DNA of 26,564 nucleotides from Pleurotus ostreatus/Saccharomyces cerevisiae fusant (taxonomy: Eukaryota > Opisthokonta): assembly GCA_024196135.1 (NCBI GenBank), contig JAMQCK010000318.1, positions 1,921 through 28,484 on the forward strand, written 5' to 3'. The notes below the pieces were generated by a model. The model had not been told where the DNA came from and did not search any database. It saw only the letters and a list, made by a program, of their open reading frames with translations. Shown piece after piece: positions 8,665-20,537 of this stretch. The first letter of the stretch is position 1. The number at the start of each line of letters is the position of its first letter. The position numbers and the translations under genes were made by a program.

Positions 8665-9867
8665 ATGAGCAACGCTTACCAGCGCCCGCAACATGCGCGC
8701 TACAACAACTTCCATGGGCCCAAAAAGGCGCTCATCGGGCACCCTGCGCGCCAGGTGCCTCCGTCGTGGAGACCTAACGCGGCGCCACCGCCGCCGGGAA
8801 GCAAGATCCTCATCAGTAGACTACCCATTGATGTGGGGCTGCAGGAGGTTGAGGTGAGTATCAGGCGCTTACATGGTCGTTGATGAACAAGGGGAACGGG
8901 TGTCGGGAAGCATGGTGCGAGAGGGATGGCAGTGCCCGCGGCCATGAACGAGGAGGATCTTGCGAGATGTGTAGGAATGCTGATGATCTTGCAGGAATTG
9001 TTCAGGAAGACCGTCGGCCCCTTGCGAGACGTCTTCTTGATCTACAATAGCCAGGGTCACTCGAAGGGCATGGCTATCGTAGCGTTCCAGCGCAAGGGCG
9101 ATGCGGCAGTGGCGAGAGCGAAGTACCACGGGAAGGTGGTCGATGGACGTACGTGCACTCATGTATTGTGATCTGACCCGCTGCTCACATATATTTCCTC
9201 CCTTTCTACGTTCCTCCTCGCCCCTGCGTGTACTCCTAACCCCTCCCGTGATTTTCATTCCCGTCACGAACTTACCTCTGCATTCTTCAATATCTCCACC
9301 ATCTTCTCGCACTTCAGGTCGACCCATACTTATTGAGATTATTGTGGACGACGACGCACCGTCGGCGGCAGCACCAGCAGGCCCCCCATCCCTCATTGAG
9401 CGCATAGGCGGCGTGACAGCAGCAGCAGGGTGCGTAGCTCTTCCTTATTTGACTGTCAACCTTTGCTGATCCGCGGCCTTTTCTTAATTTCTCCTTTTCG
9501 TTTCGCCACCTTCCTTTTGCTGCCATATCACCTCACTTCCTCCTGTGTTCATCATTATCTGTCCCCCTTCCTCCACATCACTAGCCCCACCGCCCCCAAA
9601 TCCAAGAAAGCCGCCAAACAAGCCGCCTCGACCGCCCAACAGACCCCCGTTATGGCCCTCGAGGCCGCCGCTACTACCACTGTTCCCCCGCGGCGCGTGC
9701 GTGCGAGGAAGGGCGCGCGGAGGTTGCAGAAGCGGGCTACTGCGGGAGTAGGGGTTGGAGGAGTCGGGGGAACAGGTGCGGCAGGTGCGGCGGTGAAGAC
9801 TCAGCCGAAGACGAAGGAGCAGCTGGATCAGGAGATGGAGGATTATAGGGCGGCGGCGAGTTCGTGA
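8665..9867 (+). CDS. mRNA export adaptor, Yra1/ALY/REF family (THO complex subunit 4-like)
   Basis: Exons 8665-8853, 8995-9148, 9318-9429 and 9585-9867 join in phase to 245 residues. An RRM domain runs from about residue 46 to 120: RNP2 is ILISRL (48-53), RNP1 is KGMAIVAF (87-94), and it ends with DGRRPILIEII. Flanking regions are basic and disordered (KKAAKQAASTAQQ, RRVRARKGARRLQKR, a glycine-rich run). The C-terminus, TKEQLDQEMEDYRA, matches the short UAP56/Sub2-binding motif typical of ALY/REF proteins. The family couples the TREX complex to mRNA and hands it to the Mex67-type export receptor in the nucleus. The three introns (141, 169 and 155 bases) are about three times the local norm. 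The start has good context just after the divergent promoter. Confidence 0.88.
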
Positions 9868-10237
9868 GGGGTGGGAGGGATGGGATGAGGAAGGAGGGCG
9901 AATGGAGGCAGGCAAGTCGGTGTTTTTGCATGTGCGTCGAAGTCTTGCGAGCCTTGGGGTGTGCTCAAGCTCTCGCGAAGCGCAAGGAGGGGACGCAGGA
10001 AGGTCCAATGTCATCTATGTTTCTGTACATGGTTTCTGCAATTCATTTCGCATTGGTTTGCTTCTCTCCATCTGTGTCATGGCGATGAAGGCGGTCTCGC
10101 CCAGAATTTTGACAAGATGATTGACACACTCGAAGCTTGCGGCTCCTACCGCGTCGGGTCTCGACGTAGACGACTCATGTGCGCCCTCGGTTTCCTTCAC
10201 TCTTGAGTACACCATATTGTACAATGCACAAAGACGT
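9868..10237. other. Convergent 3' region, Yra1/ALY gene and membrane-protein gene
   Basis: These 370 bases lie between two stop codons on opposite strands. Overlapping short frames have no family resemblance. It probably holds the 3' untranslated parts of both genes. Confidence 0.5.
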
Positions 10238-11090
10238 CTACTGAGGACGCGCCTGACCCATCGCGGCTGCGATAGGCACCGTCAACTGCCACCAGGCGAC
10301 AAACAGCAGCCCGAGCACGCCATGCAACGTGCCCCACGCAGTCTCGGGCGTGATTTTTAGGCTGGGGATCGGTGTCAGCAACGAAAAGATGCACGAGGGC
10401 GTCTGAAGGCAGGAAGTCGAGGCTTGCTTGGACGGGTGAGTGGGGATGAAGGGAAAACGACGAAGAGAAGGGTACATGGGGGCAGGAGGTCCTGGAGACT
10501 CACGATTCGGCGAACTGCCCAAACGTCTGGGGAATAAAGCGCGGTGCTTGGTAAAGCACGGTAGAGAGCGCAGTATGGTATATGCAGAGCCCGATTGCGA
10601 GAGCACGTTTACCCGGCAAGAATTCTGAGGGATGTTCAGTACAGCAAAGGGAGATAGCAGTACGGGGAGCGCGCGTTGTTGGACGAGGATGGGCGTTCGA
10701 GGAGCAAAAAAAAACGTACCAGGCAGCTTCCAACATAAGAGTGCGGAAGCGCAGGTGCCTAATACGAGCGCAGAGTAGAGCTGCAAGGCATGTCAGAGTG
10801 GAAGAAGTAGAAGCAAGTCCCAGAACTGCGGACCTTCATAACGACAACGACAGTGTTGTTGAGCCTTTGAGGTACATCAGCAGCTGGGGGGATAAAATCT
10901 AAGTGCTACTCACTGGATGAAGGGAAGTGAACTCGGCCATAACATCCCCTGGACGGCGAGGGGGAGTTCGGTGAGGATGTGAAGAAGGAAGACCACGGAG
11001 CTTTGGGAAGGATCAGCGGACGCGCTCTCTCCTGAGAATTGAGAAGACTTACGCAGGATGGGACGCAGATATTGCCTGAGGGGGTGCCAT
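10238..11090 (-). CDS. Small predicted four-helix membrane protein, unknown function
   Basis: Six exons (11090-11053, 11000-10914, 10864-10834, 10780-10720, 10624-10504, 10361-10238) join in phase to 153 residues. Hydrophobic segments lie at about residues 14-33 (VVFLLHILTELPLAV), 48-68 (VVMKLYSALVLGTCASALLCW), 78-98 (LAIGLCIYHTALSTVLYQ) and 122-141 (GVLGLLFVAWWQLTV). The C-terminus, AAAMGQARPQ, is short and polar. The weakest joins are the 31-base exon 3 and the AAG acceptors of introns 1 and 2, but every phase fits. The introns of 95 and 142 bases near the 3' end are long for this region. I do not recognise the family. It is divergent from the coatomer gene, 252 bases apart. Confidence 0.75.
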
Positions 11091-11342
11091 TTTGCAAGGT
11101 GGACGTCAGGAGCAAAAACACGTCGGCGTCTTATCTTGAGGCACCAACGCACAATGGAGTGATTAGCACCGGTCCGTGCAGCCGAGTAGACCGTGCGAAC
11201 AACCTGCCTCATTCGCCCTCAAGAAACAAACAGACGCAAGCAAGACGTGGACTGCGAGGCGCGTCTTCCGCGACGGTGCTTTCTGAAATTCCCCACCCTT
11301 TTCACGAATATCTGACGACCGAGCTCGTCGACGGCCGCCACG
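11091..11342. promoter_or_regulatory. Bidirectional promoter region, membrane-protein and coatomer genes
   Basis: These 252 bases separate two divergent start codons. No TATA box or other clear site was found. Confidence 0.45.
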
Positions 11343-14300
11343 ATGTCGGTGATGCTCACGAAATTTGAATCGAAGAGCAACCGCGTCAAGGGTACGCCGC
11401 GCTCGCTGTCCTCCCCACCCTCGAGACACGTCTGACAGCGCGCAGGGCTCGCTTTCCACCCCACGCAACCACTGCTCGCGGCGGCGCTGCACAATGGGAG
11501 CGTGCAGCTTTGGAACTATAGGATGGGCGTGCTTGTCGACCGGTTTGAGGAGCATGAAGGTGCGAGCTCCGATGTGCGGATATGCGCGAGCGATCTGGAC
11601 TGACGACGCGCAGGTCCCGTCCGTGGTGTCGCTTTCCATCCCTCGCGCCCCTTGCTCGTGACTGGAGGAGACGACTACAAAGTTCGCGTGTGGGGTGAGC
11701 CGCGACTTGATTGCCTTCCAACTTCCCTCTGAGCATACGTCCAGATATCCGCCCGCAGAACCGCCGCTGCCTCTTTACCCTCCATGGCCATCTCGACTAC
11801 GTTCGCACCGTTCAATTCCATCATGAGATGCCCTGGATTGTGAGCTACCCGTACCACCCAACGAATTGATGATTGACACGCGCAGATCTCGACAGGCGAC
11901 GACCAGACGATCAGGATATGGAACAGCACCTCGCGCAACTGCATCGCGATCCTCACCGGACACTCCCACTACATCATGTCTGCTTTCTTCCATCCCAAGG
12001 ACGATCTCGTCGTATCCGCATCCATGGACCAGACCGTCCGCGTCTGGGACATCTCCGGCCTTCGCAAAGGCGCGCCCAACAGCACACCCGGCGGCGGCAT
12101 GGGTGGTCCTGGAGGCCCCGGTGGAGGTGGTGGCGGCGCCAGCGGTGGGGGCGGCTTCGAGGCCTTTGACAGCTTCTCGACCGTCAAGTACGTCCTCGAA
12201 GGCCACGACCGCGGTGTCAACTTCGCGTCCTTCCACCCCACGCTTCCGCTCATCGTCTCCGCCGCGGACGATCGCGTCATCAAGATCTGGCGCATGAGCG
12301 AGACGAAGGCCTGGGAGGTCGACTCGTGCCGCGGTCACTTCAACAACGTCTCCTGCGCCATCTTCCACCCCAAGCATGAGCTTATTCTCTCTTGCGGCGA
12401 GGACAAGACGATCCGCGTCTGGGACCTCGCCAAGCGCACCGCCATCCAGACCTTCCGCCGCGAGCACGACCGCTTCTGGGTCCTTGCCGCGCATCCGAAC
12501 CTCAACCTCTTCGCTGCGGGTCACGATAGCGGTCTCATTGTCTTCAAGCTTGAGCGCGAGCGCCCGGCCTTTTCCGTCTATCAGGACACCCTCTACTACG
12601 TGCGCGACAAATATGTGCGCTCGTATGACTTCAACACGGGCGCGGATGCCGGTCTACTTAGCGTCTGGAAGCTCGGCAGCCCGTATATGCCCCCACGCAC
12701 CCTCAGCTTCAACCCGGCGGAGAAGGCTGTGATCATCACTGCTTCGAGCGATAACGGCCTGTATGAGCTCTCGAGTCTGCCTGCGCACGCTGCTGGTGAT
12801 GTCAAGGACTCGACCGTCGACGGCAAGCGCGGCAACGGTCAGAGCGCGATCTTTGTCGCTCGCAACAGATTCGCGGTCCTCAACACGGCTACACAGGTAG
12901 GAGTCGGTGCTTTATACGGTTGCGTGGTACTCATGACTGCATAGATCATCGAAGTCCGCGACCTGTCGAACTCAGTGGTCAAGACGATCAAGCCGCCTGT
13001 CCAGACCAACGAGATCTTCTACGGTGGCACCGCCAGCTTGATCCTGAGCTCGACGTCGACGGTTGTCCTATACGACATTCAGCAACAGAAGACGCTCGCC
13101 GAGATTAACAGCCCGCCGGTCAAGTATGTCATTTGGAGCATTGATGGGTCTATGGTTGCTCTCATGAGCAAGCACAGTGCGTATATGCGCTTGATGATCG
13201 ACATATCGACTGACTGGGGGCCCTAGCGATCACCATTGCGAACAAGAACTTCTCGCAGCACAGCTTGATCCACGAGACTATCCGTATCAAGTCTGGCGCT
13301 TGGGATGACTCTGGTGTCTTCATCTACTCGACACTGAATCACATCAAGTACTGCTTGTGGAATGGGTGCGCATATACACAATTTCATTCACCTCCAAAGC
13401 GTTAAGCCTCCCATAGCGACCACGGCGTCATCTGCACCCTCGACAACCCCGTCTACCTCACCCGCATCAAGGGCAAGACCGCCCACTGCCTCGACCGCTC
13501 CGCCCGCCCGCGCACCATCACCTTCGATCCGACCGAGTACCGCTTCAAGCTCGCGCTCCTCAAGCACAACTACGAGGAGATGCTGTACATCATCCGCACG
13601 TCGACGCTCCTCGGGCAGAGCATCATCGCGTACCTGCAGCAGAAGGGCTTCCCGGAGATCGCGCTGCACTTTGTGCAGGACACGAACACGCGGTTCGAGC
13701 TCGCGATTGAGTGCGGGAATTTGGATGTGGCGATGGAGACGGCGAGGGAGATTGATCGGGCGGATTGCTGGGAGCGGCTGGCGCAGCAGGCGTTGAAGCA
13801 GGGGAACCATAAGGTGCGTGAGGGTGTCTTCAATAGAGGGTAAAAATACTGATGTGCATGTAGATCGTGGAGAAGTGCTACCAGCAGACGAAGAACTTTG
13901 ACAAGCTGTCGTTCTTGTATCTGGCGACTGGCAGCACGGAGAAGTTGTCCAAGATGCAGAAGATTGCCGATGCTCGGGGCAATCCCATGTCAAGGTTCCA
14001 CAATGCGCTGTACGCCAACGATGTCGAGGCACGGATTGCCGTTCTACGGGACGTTGGCCTCTGTGAGTTGGATGCACCAACCTTGGAATACATGGGACTA
14101 AATGCACTAATACACTGGGATAGACCCACTTGCATATCTGACCGCGAAGTCGAATGGCCTCGAGGAGCTTGCTCAGGAGATTCGTGTCGATGCCGGCTTG
14201 GAAGAGGCTGATGTCGAGGATGTCGAGGTCACGCAGTCAACCCTCAAGCCGCCACCCATCATAACTGAGACCGCCAACCTCAACTGGCCGACGGTCGCGC

Positions 14301-15596
14301 AGGGCGAGAACTTCTTCGAGCGTGCGTTGGTCAATGGTCAACTCGAGGCTGGCGCCGAGCCTTCTTACGCCAACGGCGACGCGTCCGGCGCTGCTCTCAA
14401 CTCCGCCCTCGATGCATGGGCGAAGGATGAGGAAGAGGAGGAGATTGCAGAGCCCGACAACGATGCCTGGGATCTTGACGCCGAAGAGCCGGAAGCTGAA
14501 GAGGAGGAAGCCGAAGCAGAGGAGGCGGCGGAGGACCAGGATCTCGGCGCAGGCGCTACCCCAGGGGCGAGCGAGACCGAGTACTGGGTACGCAACTCGC
14601 CACTGGCAGCCGACCACGTCTCTGCCGGCTCCTTCGACACGGCGATGCAAGCACTCAACCGCCAGCTTGGTGTCGTCAACTTCGCGCCGCTGAAGCCGCT
14701 GTTCCTCGCGACCTACCGCGCCGCGCATACTTACTTGACGCCCGTTGCATCGTTGCCCCCGCTACAGCTGCACGTACGACGCAATCCGAACGAGTCTGCG
14801 CCCAGCAAGGTGCTGCCGGTTGCGGCAAAGTCGTTGCAAGCTGTACGGGCGGAGCTGACGGAGGGCTACCGCTTCTTCTCGTTAGCGAAGTTCACTGAGG
14901 CGCGGGACACCTTCCGGCGCGTGTTGCAGTCGTTGTTACTTGTTGTCCTCTCATCAGATGCGGAGGCGAAGCTGGTATGCTGCATTTTTTACATTCGCAT
15001 CATGTATACTGACAGGCCGGCAGTGGCGCGAGACCGTAACATCAGCACGAGAATACCTCCTCGGCGTATCCATCGAGCTCGAGCGGCGGAGAGTGGAGAA
15101 GGAAGAGCCCGAGAACGTCCGACGCGACTTGGAGTTGGCCGCGTACCTCACGCATTGCCAGCTGTTGCCTCCGCATATGCAGATTGCGCTCCGGAGCGCG
15201 ATTGGTCGTTTCTCAAAAGCGAACAATCAGGCCGATGCTGCCAAGTTTGCTCGCCGCTTACTTGAGCTCAAGCCGGATCCGAAAATTGTTGCGCAGGTAA
15301 GGGTTGAATGCAGTCCTTCCCCCGCTGGATCATGCTGACCTCTCGTCTCTCAGGCGCGCCAAAAGATCGCAGCGGGCGACCGCAACCCGCGGAACGCGGT
15401 CGAGGTTACTTACGACGAGTTCACGAACTTCGAGATCTGCGCCGCGTCGTACACACCGATCTACAAGGGCACGGCCGCGGTGCACTGCCCATACACCGAC
15501 GCAGCGTACTTGCCGCAGTACAAGGGCCAGTTGGACCCGTTGACGGAGCTGACGGAGATCGGGGCAACGGCGACGGGGCTGCCGGCGCCGTGGTAG
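11343..15596 (+). CDS. COP1: Coatomer subunit alpha (alpha-COP)
   Basis: Twelve exons: 11343-11391, 11446-11559, 11614-11694, 11745-11839, 11886-12896, 12945-13176, 13227-13365, 13417-13813, 13864-14062, 14124-14974, 15024-15296, 15354-15596. All phases join, giving 1227 residues, the usual length. The start [14 protein letters not shown] is near-universal for alpha-COP; an in-frame ATG three codons earlier (11343) is used. WD40 blades follow ([51 protein letters not shown]). A glycine-rich insert (residues about 182-203) lies between blades, then a second propeller and the alpha-solenoid. An acidic linker spans residues about 874-913. The C-terminal domain ends in PAPW and would hold the epsilon-COP contact. 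The protein forms the COPI coat for Golgi-to-ER and intra-Golgi vesicles and binds dilysine cargo signals. The symbol follows the yeast RET1/COP1 name. Confidence 0.97.
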
Positions 15597-15852
15597 ATGC
15601 GTTATGCGCTGTGGATGCATGTATGGTAACGACATACGTGTGCATGAATTACTGTTATTTTGCTCTCTCATGGACGATGGATGCAGTGCGTGTAGCGGAG
15701 TACATATGTATGCGTCGAGGCGCTTCATAGACGATCTGAGTGCGATGCGAATGCTGGCTCCCGTGAGACTAGAAAGTCCGATATGCGAGGGTGTGTTGTA
15801 CCACGATGCTCATCAATTGTTGCTACGGCCTGGGCAGCGAACTCAACATAGA

Positions 15853-18260
15853 TTATTCGTAGATGAAAAGGGGAAAACACTGACGATCCGCCAAGATCTC
15901 GTTGGCCTCCCACTCCTCGAATGCCCACCTATAAGCAACGAGTGGAAACCCGGACGAGTATGCGCGCCACTGCTCCTCGCCGGTGAGCTTGTTGCGGACG
16001 CTTGCTTTACCGTGCCCATCCCGGTCGATAGCCCAGCTTCCAGACATCGCTAAGTGATCGAGGACGACCATCCGAAGAGTACGGCTGTGCGTTGCGAAGA
16101 GCCGCGCGACGGAGCCCACCGGCTCGCCCAGACAGAAGTCGATGTATTCGGGGTGGTCGTCGGGGTTCGCGCCCGAGGAAAACCAGAGGCGCGCGGCTTC
16201 CTTCTCGGCCGCCTCTACGTCGTTGAAGCTGATCTCTGCGCGCGGGAGGAAGAAAGGCGTGTAGGTGCAGTCCACGATCTTCATGTTGAGCGCGAGATAC
16301 TTGAGACGGGGGAAGGCGGCGAGTGCAGGCGCGTACTCGTAGGTCGGACAGGGCCACAGGGAGGAACCGCTCTTTCGGTGCCAGATACTGGGGTAGTGCT
16401 GCAGTGCGAGTGTTTCGACAGCGGGAGCGCATTCTGCGAGGAGAGCGAAGAGGTCGGGACGGGCGTACTGTAGGTTCGAGATGGCCAGGAGTCGTAGATC
16501 AGGAACGCGAGCGAAGGAGCGGATGAGGCGAAAAGCGAGGTCTCTCTTAATGTGCGATTGGGTCGTTGAGATGCTGAGGTGGGTGAGCGGCACCATCGGA
16601 GCCGCGTAAATAGCTGCAATGAGGTCGTCGAGGGTGCCGGCCCAGATGTTCTCTAGACTGAGTCGGCGTAGGTAGGTCGTGACGTTGCCGGGGTATGGAG
16701 CGAAGACATGGCCGGGCAGTGGTGAACCAAATTGGGGTAAGCCACTGAGGTTCAGGTAGAGCAACGAGGGGCAGAGACAGACGAGATCCCAGAGGTGGTT
16801 TTCGTCGACTTCGTAAATCATGCGTAGCTCCAAGTTAATTAGACTCGGGGCCAGCGACCTTGAGCGAGCAGGTCAATCAGGCAGACCAGTAAGCAGAGTA
16901 CAAACGGCACTTGCCACTGTGCGCCCTCGTCCTCAGCCGCCTTGGCGGTGTACAATGTCGCCGTGTGAAGTGACCTGGACCCCGCCATCGCCTCCCACAC
17001 CGAGCGATACAGGTACAGCGTCATGAAGTGAAGTTTCGAGAGCGACGAGGAGCGTATGTGACCAGCGAGAAGTGGCATGACGGGCGCGACGTATTCCGCG
17101 TACGTGAAACCGATGCTAGGGAGAAGGTTCGACATCGACCAGGACTCGCTGAAACCCAATCGTCGGATGCTGCTGAGGATGTCGCGACGCTGCAAGACCC
17201 GTCGCATGCGCCCAGCCAGCTCATCGCGTTGTTCCAGCGCAAAGCTCTGCAGGTACTCGTCGAACCGGTCGTGATAGTTTTCGTCCTTGGGTATCGTCTC
17301 GATGAAGTCATGATCTAGCATATAGGCCTTCAGATCGTAGTCGTAATCCTGAAAAAATGGGTTAGTGTCGAGCTTCGCCTCATACCTGTGCTCACTTTGT
17401 ACACATAGACAAGTGCAAGCTCTCGCAACAACTTGCACACGACGCTCCACTTCTGAAGGTCCTCGAGGTTGGATAGGCACATTATCCGATCAAGTAATTC
17501 TGCTGGTAAGTCCAATAGCTTCAGTTGTTGAAACTTCGGATACGGATAGCGAGGGCAGAGGAGATTCATGTAGCTCTCTGATAGGACGTGAGTATGAGGA
17601 TGTCCAGCTACGGAACCTTCACAAACCTAGTAAAGACGAGAACCGTCCAAAGCCCATCATGGAGCGTAGCCCCCATTTCGGGGCGAGGTCCTCCCATAAG
17701 CCCGGTGGCTCGAAGGTGTATATATGCGCGTCGTAGTAGAGCGTTGTACCGTTATCGTCGGTTTCTATGCCTACCCTTTCTGTGGTTGTGCGACAGTGAC
17801 TAGCAGCATAGTGAAAGTCTTGCACGACCTCGTCAAATCGGGCGCGTAGGCGTTGATAGCGTGCTGGATGACGCCCTGCTAGGTCTAGGTATCCCTTCTT
17901 CTGGCTTCAGTCCACTGAGAGTCAACAATAAAGTGACTTCATACCACATGGAATCCCCTCATGGTGGAGAAAAGCCGTTGGACGTGATGATTGCTCATGT
18001 ATCGAAGGCTGCAACGTCGAGCGGCTTCAATGTCTTCGAGACTTGCTTGCTCGCTTATCAGGTGTGATATATGGCCATGTAAAGTTCTCAGCGTGTCGTT
18101 GATTTCTTTGGTCTCCACTTTCAGAGGCAAAAGGCCTATACGGCGGTCATAGAAGGCGCGGCGATCTATGCACGCTGCTGGTAAGAGCATGTAAGCTCGC
18201 CTTCTCGGATAGTCGCTCACCCTCAGCCATAAGATAATCATCCTCGTCGTCCGAGTCCAT
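15853..18260 (-). CDS. F-box/leucine-rich-repeat protein, copy B
   Basis: Six exons (18260-18221, 18177-17945, 17900-17627, 17577-17396, 17348-16915, 16858-15853) join in phase to 722 residues. The N-terminus is MDSDDEDDYLMAE. A conserved region of unknown function follows (VQRLFSTMRGF, RYQRLRARFDEV, LWEDLAPKWGLRSMM). The F-box is at residues about 201-243 (LLDLPAELLDRIM...VCKLLREL). A leucine-rich region then includes SHIKRDLAFRLIRSF, NLQYARPDLFALLAECAP and WAIDRDGHGK. F-box proteins bind Skp1 and choose substrates for SCF ubiquitin ligases; the target here is unknown. Intron 5 (16914-16859) begins with GC (GCAAGT) rather than GT: the frame only joins correctly this way, and copy C shows the same. 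The gene is convergent with the coatomer gene and divergent from the reductase. Confidence 0.85.
16859..16914 (-). other. GC-AG intron of F-box copy B
   Basis: A TG|GCAAGT donor and a CAAG acceptor split a tryptophan codon, giving QW followed by SLAPSLIN. The nearest GT (GTGCCG, three bases downstream) gives a frame that meets a stop within eight codons. Confidence 0.75.
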
Positions 18261-18359
18261 GTTCTAGACGCCGCTTGATAAAAGAAAATGTCCAGAAGTC
18301 TGGGCGGATGAGCGGTGAAGGCAAGCCGCGTCAATGGGTGTGCGCCGTCATGTGTGTGC

Positions 18360-18365
18360 CACGTG
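18360..18365. promoter_or_regulatory. E-box CACGTG in the copy B promoter
   Basis: CACGTG lies 100 bases upstream of the copy B start and is followed, on the gene strand, by a CACACA-rich segment. Copy C has the same arrangement at nearly the same distance. Confidence 0.5.
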
Positions 18366-18804
18366 CGACGCCTCAAAATCCACCGGTCCGGCCAAAGCCG
18401 GGTTCGGCTTTTGTCCCCAGCGTCCACAAAAGAGCCAGAGTATAGAAGGCCTCAGCTGGTTCCATCTTGCTTCACAAATTTGCCACTTTGAGGAAGTGGA
18501 TCTGAGCCGCTGCTTCAGTCTTCATCTTCTGGCCTCCGGATCGGACGGTAGTCCTCCGCGTTGCCCTCCGAAACGGAGGAGGCAAGATCTCGCGCTGCAC
18601 TCGAAGAGAAATGCTTCAGAACGGATTGTTCGCCTCCTTTTCACCTGGAGAGCCTCAAATTGGATGTTGCCCGCCTCCCACTGGTCTCCAAGAACCCTGG
18701 AACGCGTCCTTAACCTCGAGAAATACCGAGGCGCTGGCTCAATGCATTTTCTGCGAGTCGGGGCCAATTCGATCGCCTCGGAAAGGGATCCGGCGTATGG
18801 GCAA

Positions 18805-18810
18805 TATAAA
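18805..18810 (+). promoter_or_regulatory. TATA box of the aldo-keto reductase
   Basis: TATAAA, 74 bases before ATG 18884. Confidence 0.6.
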
Positions 18811-18883
18811 GCACAGGACACGCACAACCTGAGCGCATTGTCCTGCGTTCGAACATCATCTGCACGAGCCCTCGGCTTTCATC

Positions 18884-20344
18884 ATGTCGGCCCCGTCTGC
18901 AAAGTATACCCAGCTCGGCAAGAGTGGCTTACGAGTATCTGTTCCTATCGTACGTCCCTCACAACCTCAGATGCGGACTCCTTCTCATGCCTGTCACGTT
19001 ATGTTCAGGTCGGTGCTATGAGCTACGGAAACCCCAAGTGGGCGGTAAGCCAGAAGTACGCCTGGAGAGTGCGCACTGATCAACGGCCCAGGCAACGGAC
19101 GAGTCAATGCAGTGGGTCCTGGACGAGAAAAGGGCTCTACCCATACTGAAGGCCACTTGGGACCGCGGAATCAAGTAAGGGCGAATGATAGGTCGCAAAA
19201 GCGATATAACTGATGGCATGACAGCACCATCGACACTGCGAATGTGTACTCGAACGGCGATTCGGAGCGCATCATAGCCCAATTTATCGAGAAAGTACGT
19301 CGTCCTTTATTCACCACCCATAACACTACCGACGAGTCCATAGTACCATATTCCTCGCGACGAGATCGTCATCCTCACTAAATGCTACGCCCTCGCCGCG
19401 AAGGCCGCGGACCACGACGTCTTCACGCCAACGCAGTACCAGGTCATGCGTCAGCGCAAGGAGTACGCCAACGCCATGGGCCTCTCCCGCGCCGCCATCT
19501 TCAGCGCCGTGGAGGCCTCGCTCGCGCGGCTCAACACCACGTACATCGACCTCTACCAGATCCACCGCTTCGACCCGGACACGCCGCCCGAGGAGACCAT
19601 GAAGGCCCTCCACGACCTCGTTCAGGCTGGCAAGGTGCGCTATATTGGCGCGAGCTCGATGAGCACCTGGCAGTTTGCGCTCCTCAACGAGGTCGCGGAG
19701 AGACACGGGTGGACGAAGTTCGTGAGCATGCAGGACGAATACTCGCTATTGTACCGTGAAGGGGTGAGAGTTGACGCTTGGCAGACTTCTGTCGAAAGCT
19801 GACGAGTCCAACCAGGAACGCGAGATGATAGCATACTGCAAGTACCACGGCATCGGCCTGATACCATGGGCACCTTTGGCTGGCGGCCTCCTCGCCCGTC
19901 CACTGGGCTCCAACGAGACTCCCCGCTTGCGATCGACCTTCCACTACGGTATCAGAAAGCAACACGAGGTCGATGCCGAGATCATCAAGCGCGTCGAGGA
20001 AGTCGCGAAGAAGCGCGGCTGGGCTATGTCTCAGGTGTGTACCCATATTCTCCAATGAACGGCTCCTCCAATCTCACGATTTTCCTTCAGGTCGCGCTCG
20101 CGTGGGTTTCGCGCATCGTGTCCAGCCCAATTGTTGGCTTCAACTCGATTATGCGCGTAGACCAGGGCATTGTAGATGGCGCGCTAACCGACGAGGAGGC
20201 TGAATATTTGGAAGAGCCGTACGTCTTCCAAAAACCTTGCCGTCGCCATTCCATCAAACTCGTCTTTTGCTCAGGTACCAACCGAAGCCCGTTCGCAGCT
20301 TGAGAGCTCCGAGTCAGCCCGCCACCGCCAAGGCGGACGTCTAG
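18884..20344 (+). CDS. Aldo-keto reductase
   Basis: Eight exons (18884-18949, 19009-19044, 19092-19174, 19225-19294, 19344-19763, 19816-20034, 20091-20218, 20275-20344) join in phase to 363 residues. The AKR barrel starts [22 protein letters not shown]. The catalytic tetrad is visible as Asp65 and Tyr70 ([10 protein letters not shown]), Lys98 (ILTKCY) and His159 ([11 protein letters not shown]). Downstream are [24 protein letters not shown] and [14 protein letters not shown], then the cofactor-binding end [12 protein letters not shown]. The closest group is the fungal NADPH-dependent aldehyde/ketone reductases related to yeast aryl-alcohol dehydrogenases. The substrate cannot be told. It is probably cytosolic, having no signal peptide. 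No other metabolic gene lies beside it. It is convergent with F-box copy C (193 bases). Confidence 0.93.
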
Positions 20345-20537
20345 GACGCTCTTCCGATGGTAGTAGGATGTTGTAGACGACAGACGTCCGTTGAGAAATA
20401 TGCGCGAGGACGACAGGGCTGCTGGCGCCGCGGAGAACGGATACAGGTATGCATGCACGGCAGCGGCGTAGGCTTGTGCGAATCACTAGGAATTGATACA
20501 ATTACAACCACTTGCTTCGGCGAGATTTCGCCCTTCG

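Larger units (their letters stand above)
18261..18883. promoter_or_regulatory. Divergent promoter region, F-box copy B and aldo-keto reductase
   Basis: These 623 bases separate divergent start codons. They contain a CACGTG E-box at 18360-18365, 100 bases before the copy B start. CCTCCGAAACGGAGG (18565-18579) is an inverted repeat whose everted CCG/CGG ends resemble zinc-cluster regulator sites. A TATA box sits close to the reductase start. An open frame running through this region into reductase exon 1 is not a gene. Confidence 0.5.

Noticed and set aside
11775..12524. Minus-strand open frame of 249 codons
   Set aside because: Antisense to the long coatomer exon. It follows from GC-rich third positions, and the sense strand is clearly alpha-COP.
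13388..14107. Minus-strand open frame of 239 codons
   Set aside because: Shadow of coatomer exons 8 and 9; no start context or similarity.
18334..19149. Plus-strand open frame of 271 codons before and across the first reductase exons
   Set aside because: It runs through the divergent promoter, the TATA box and introns of the reductase in another frame, with no family resemblance.
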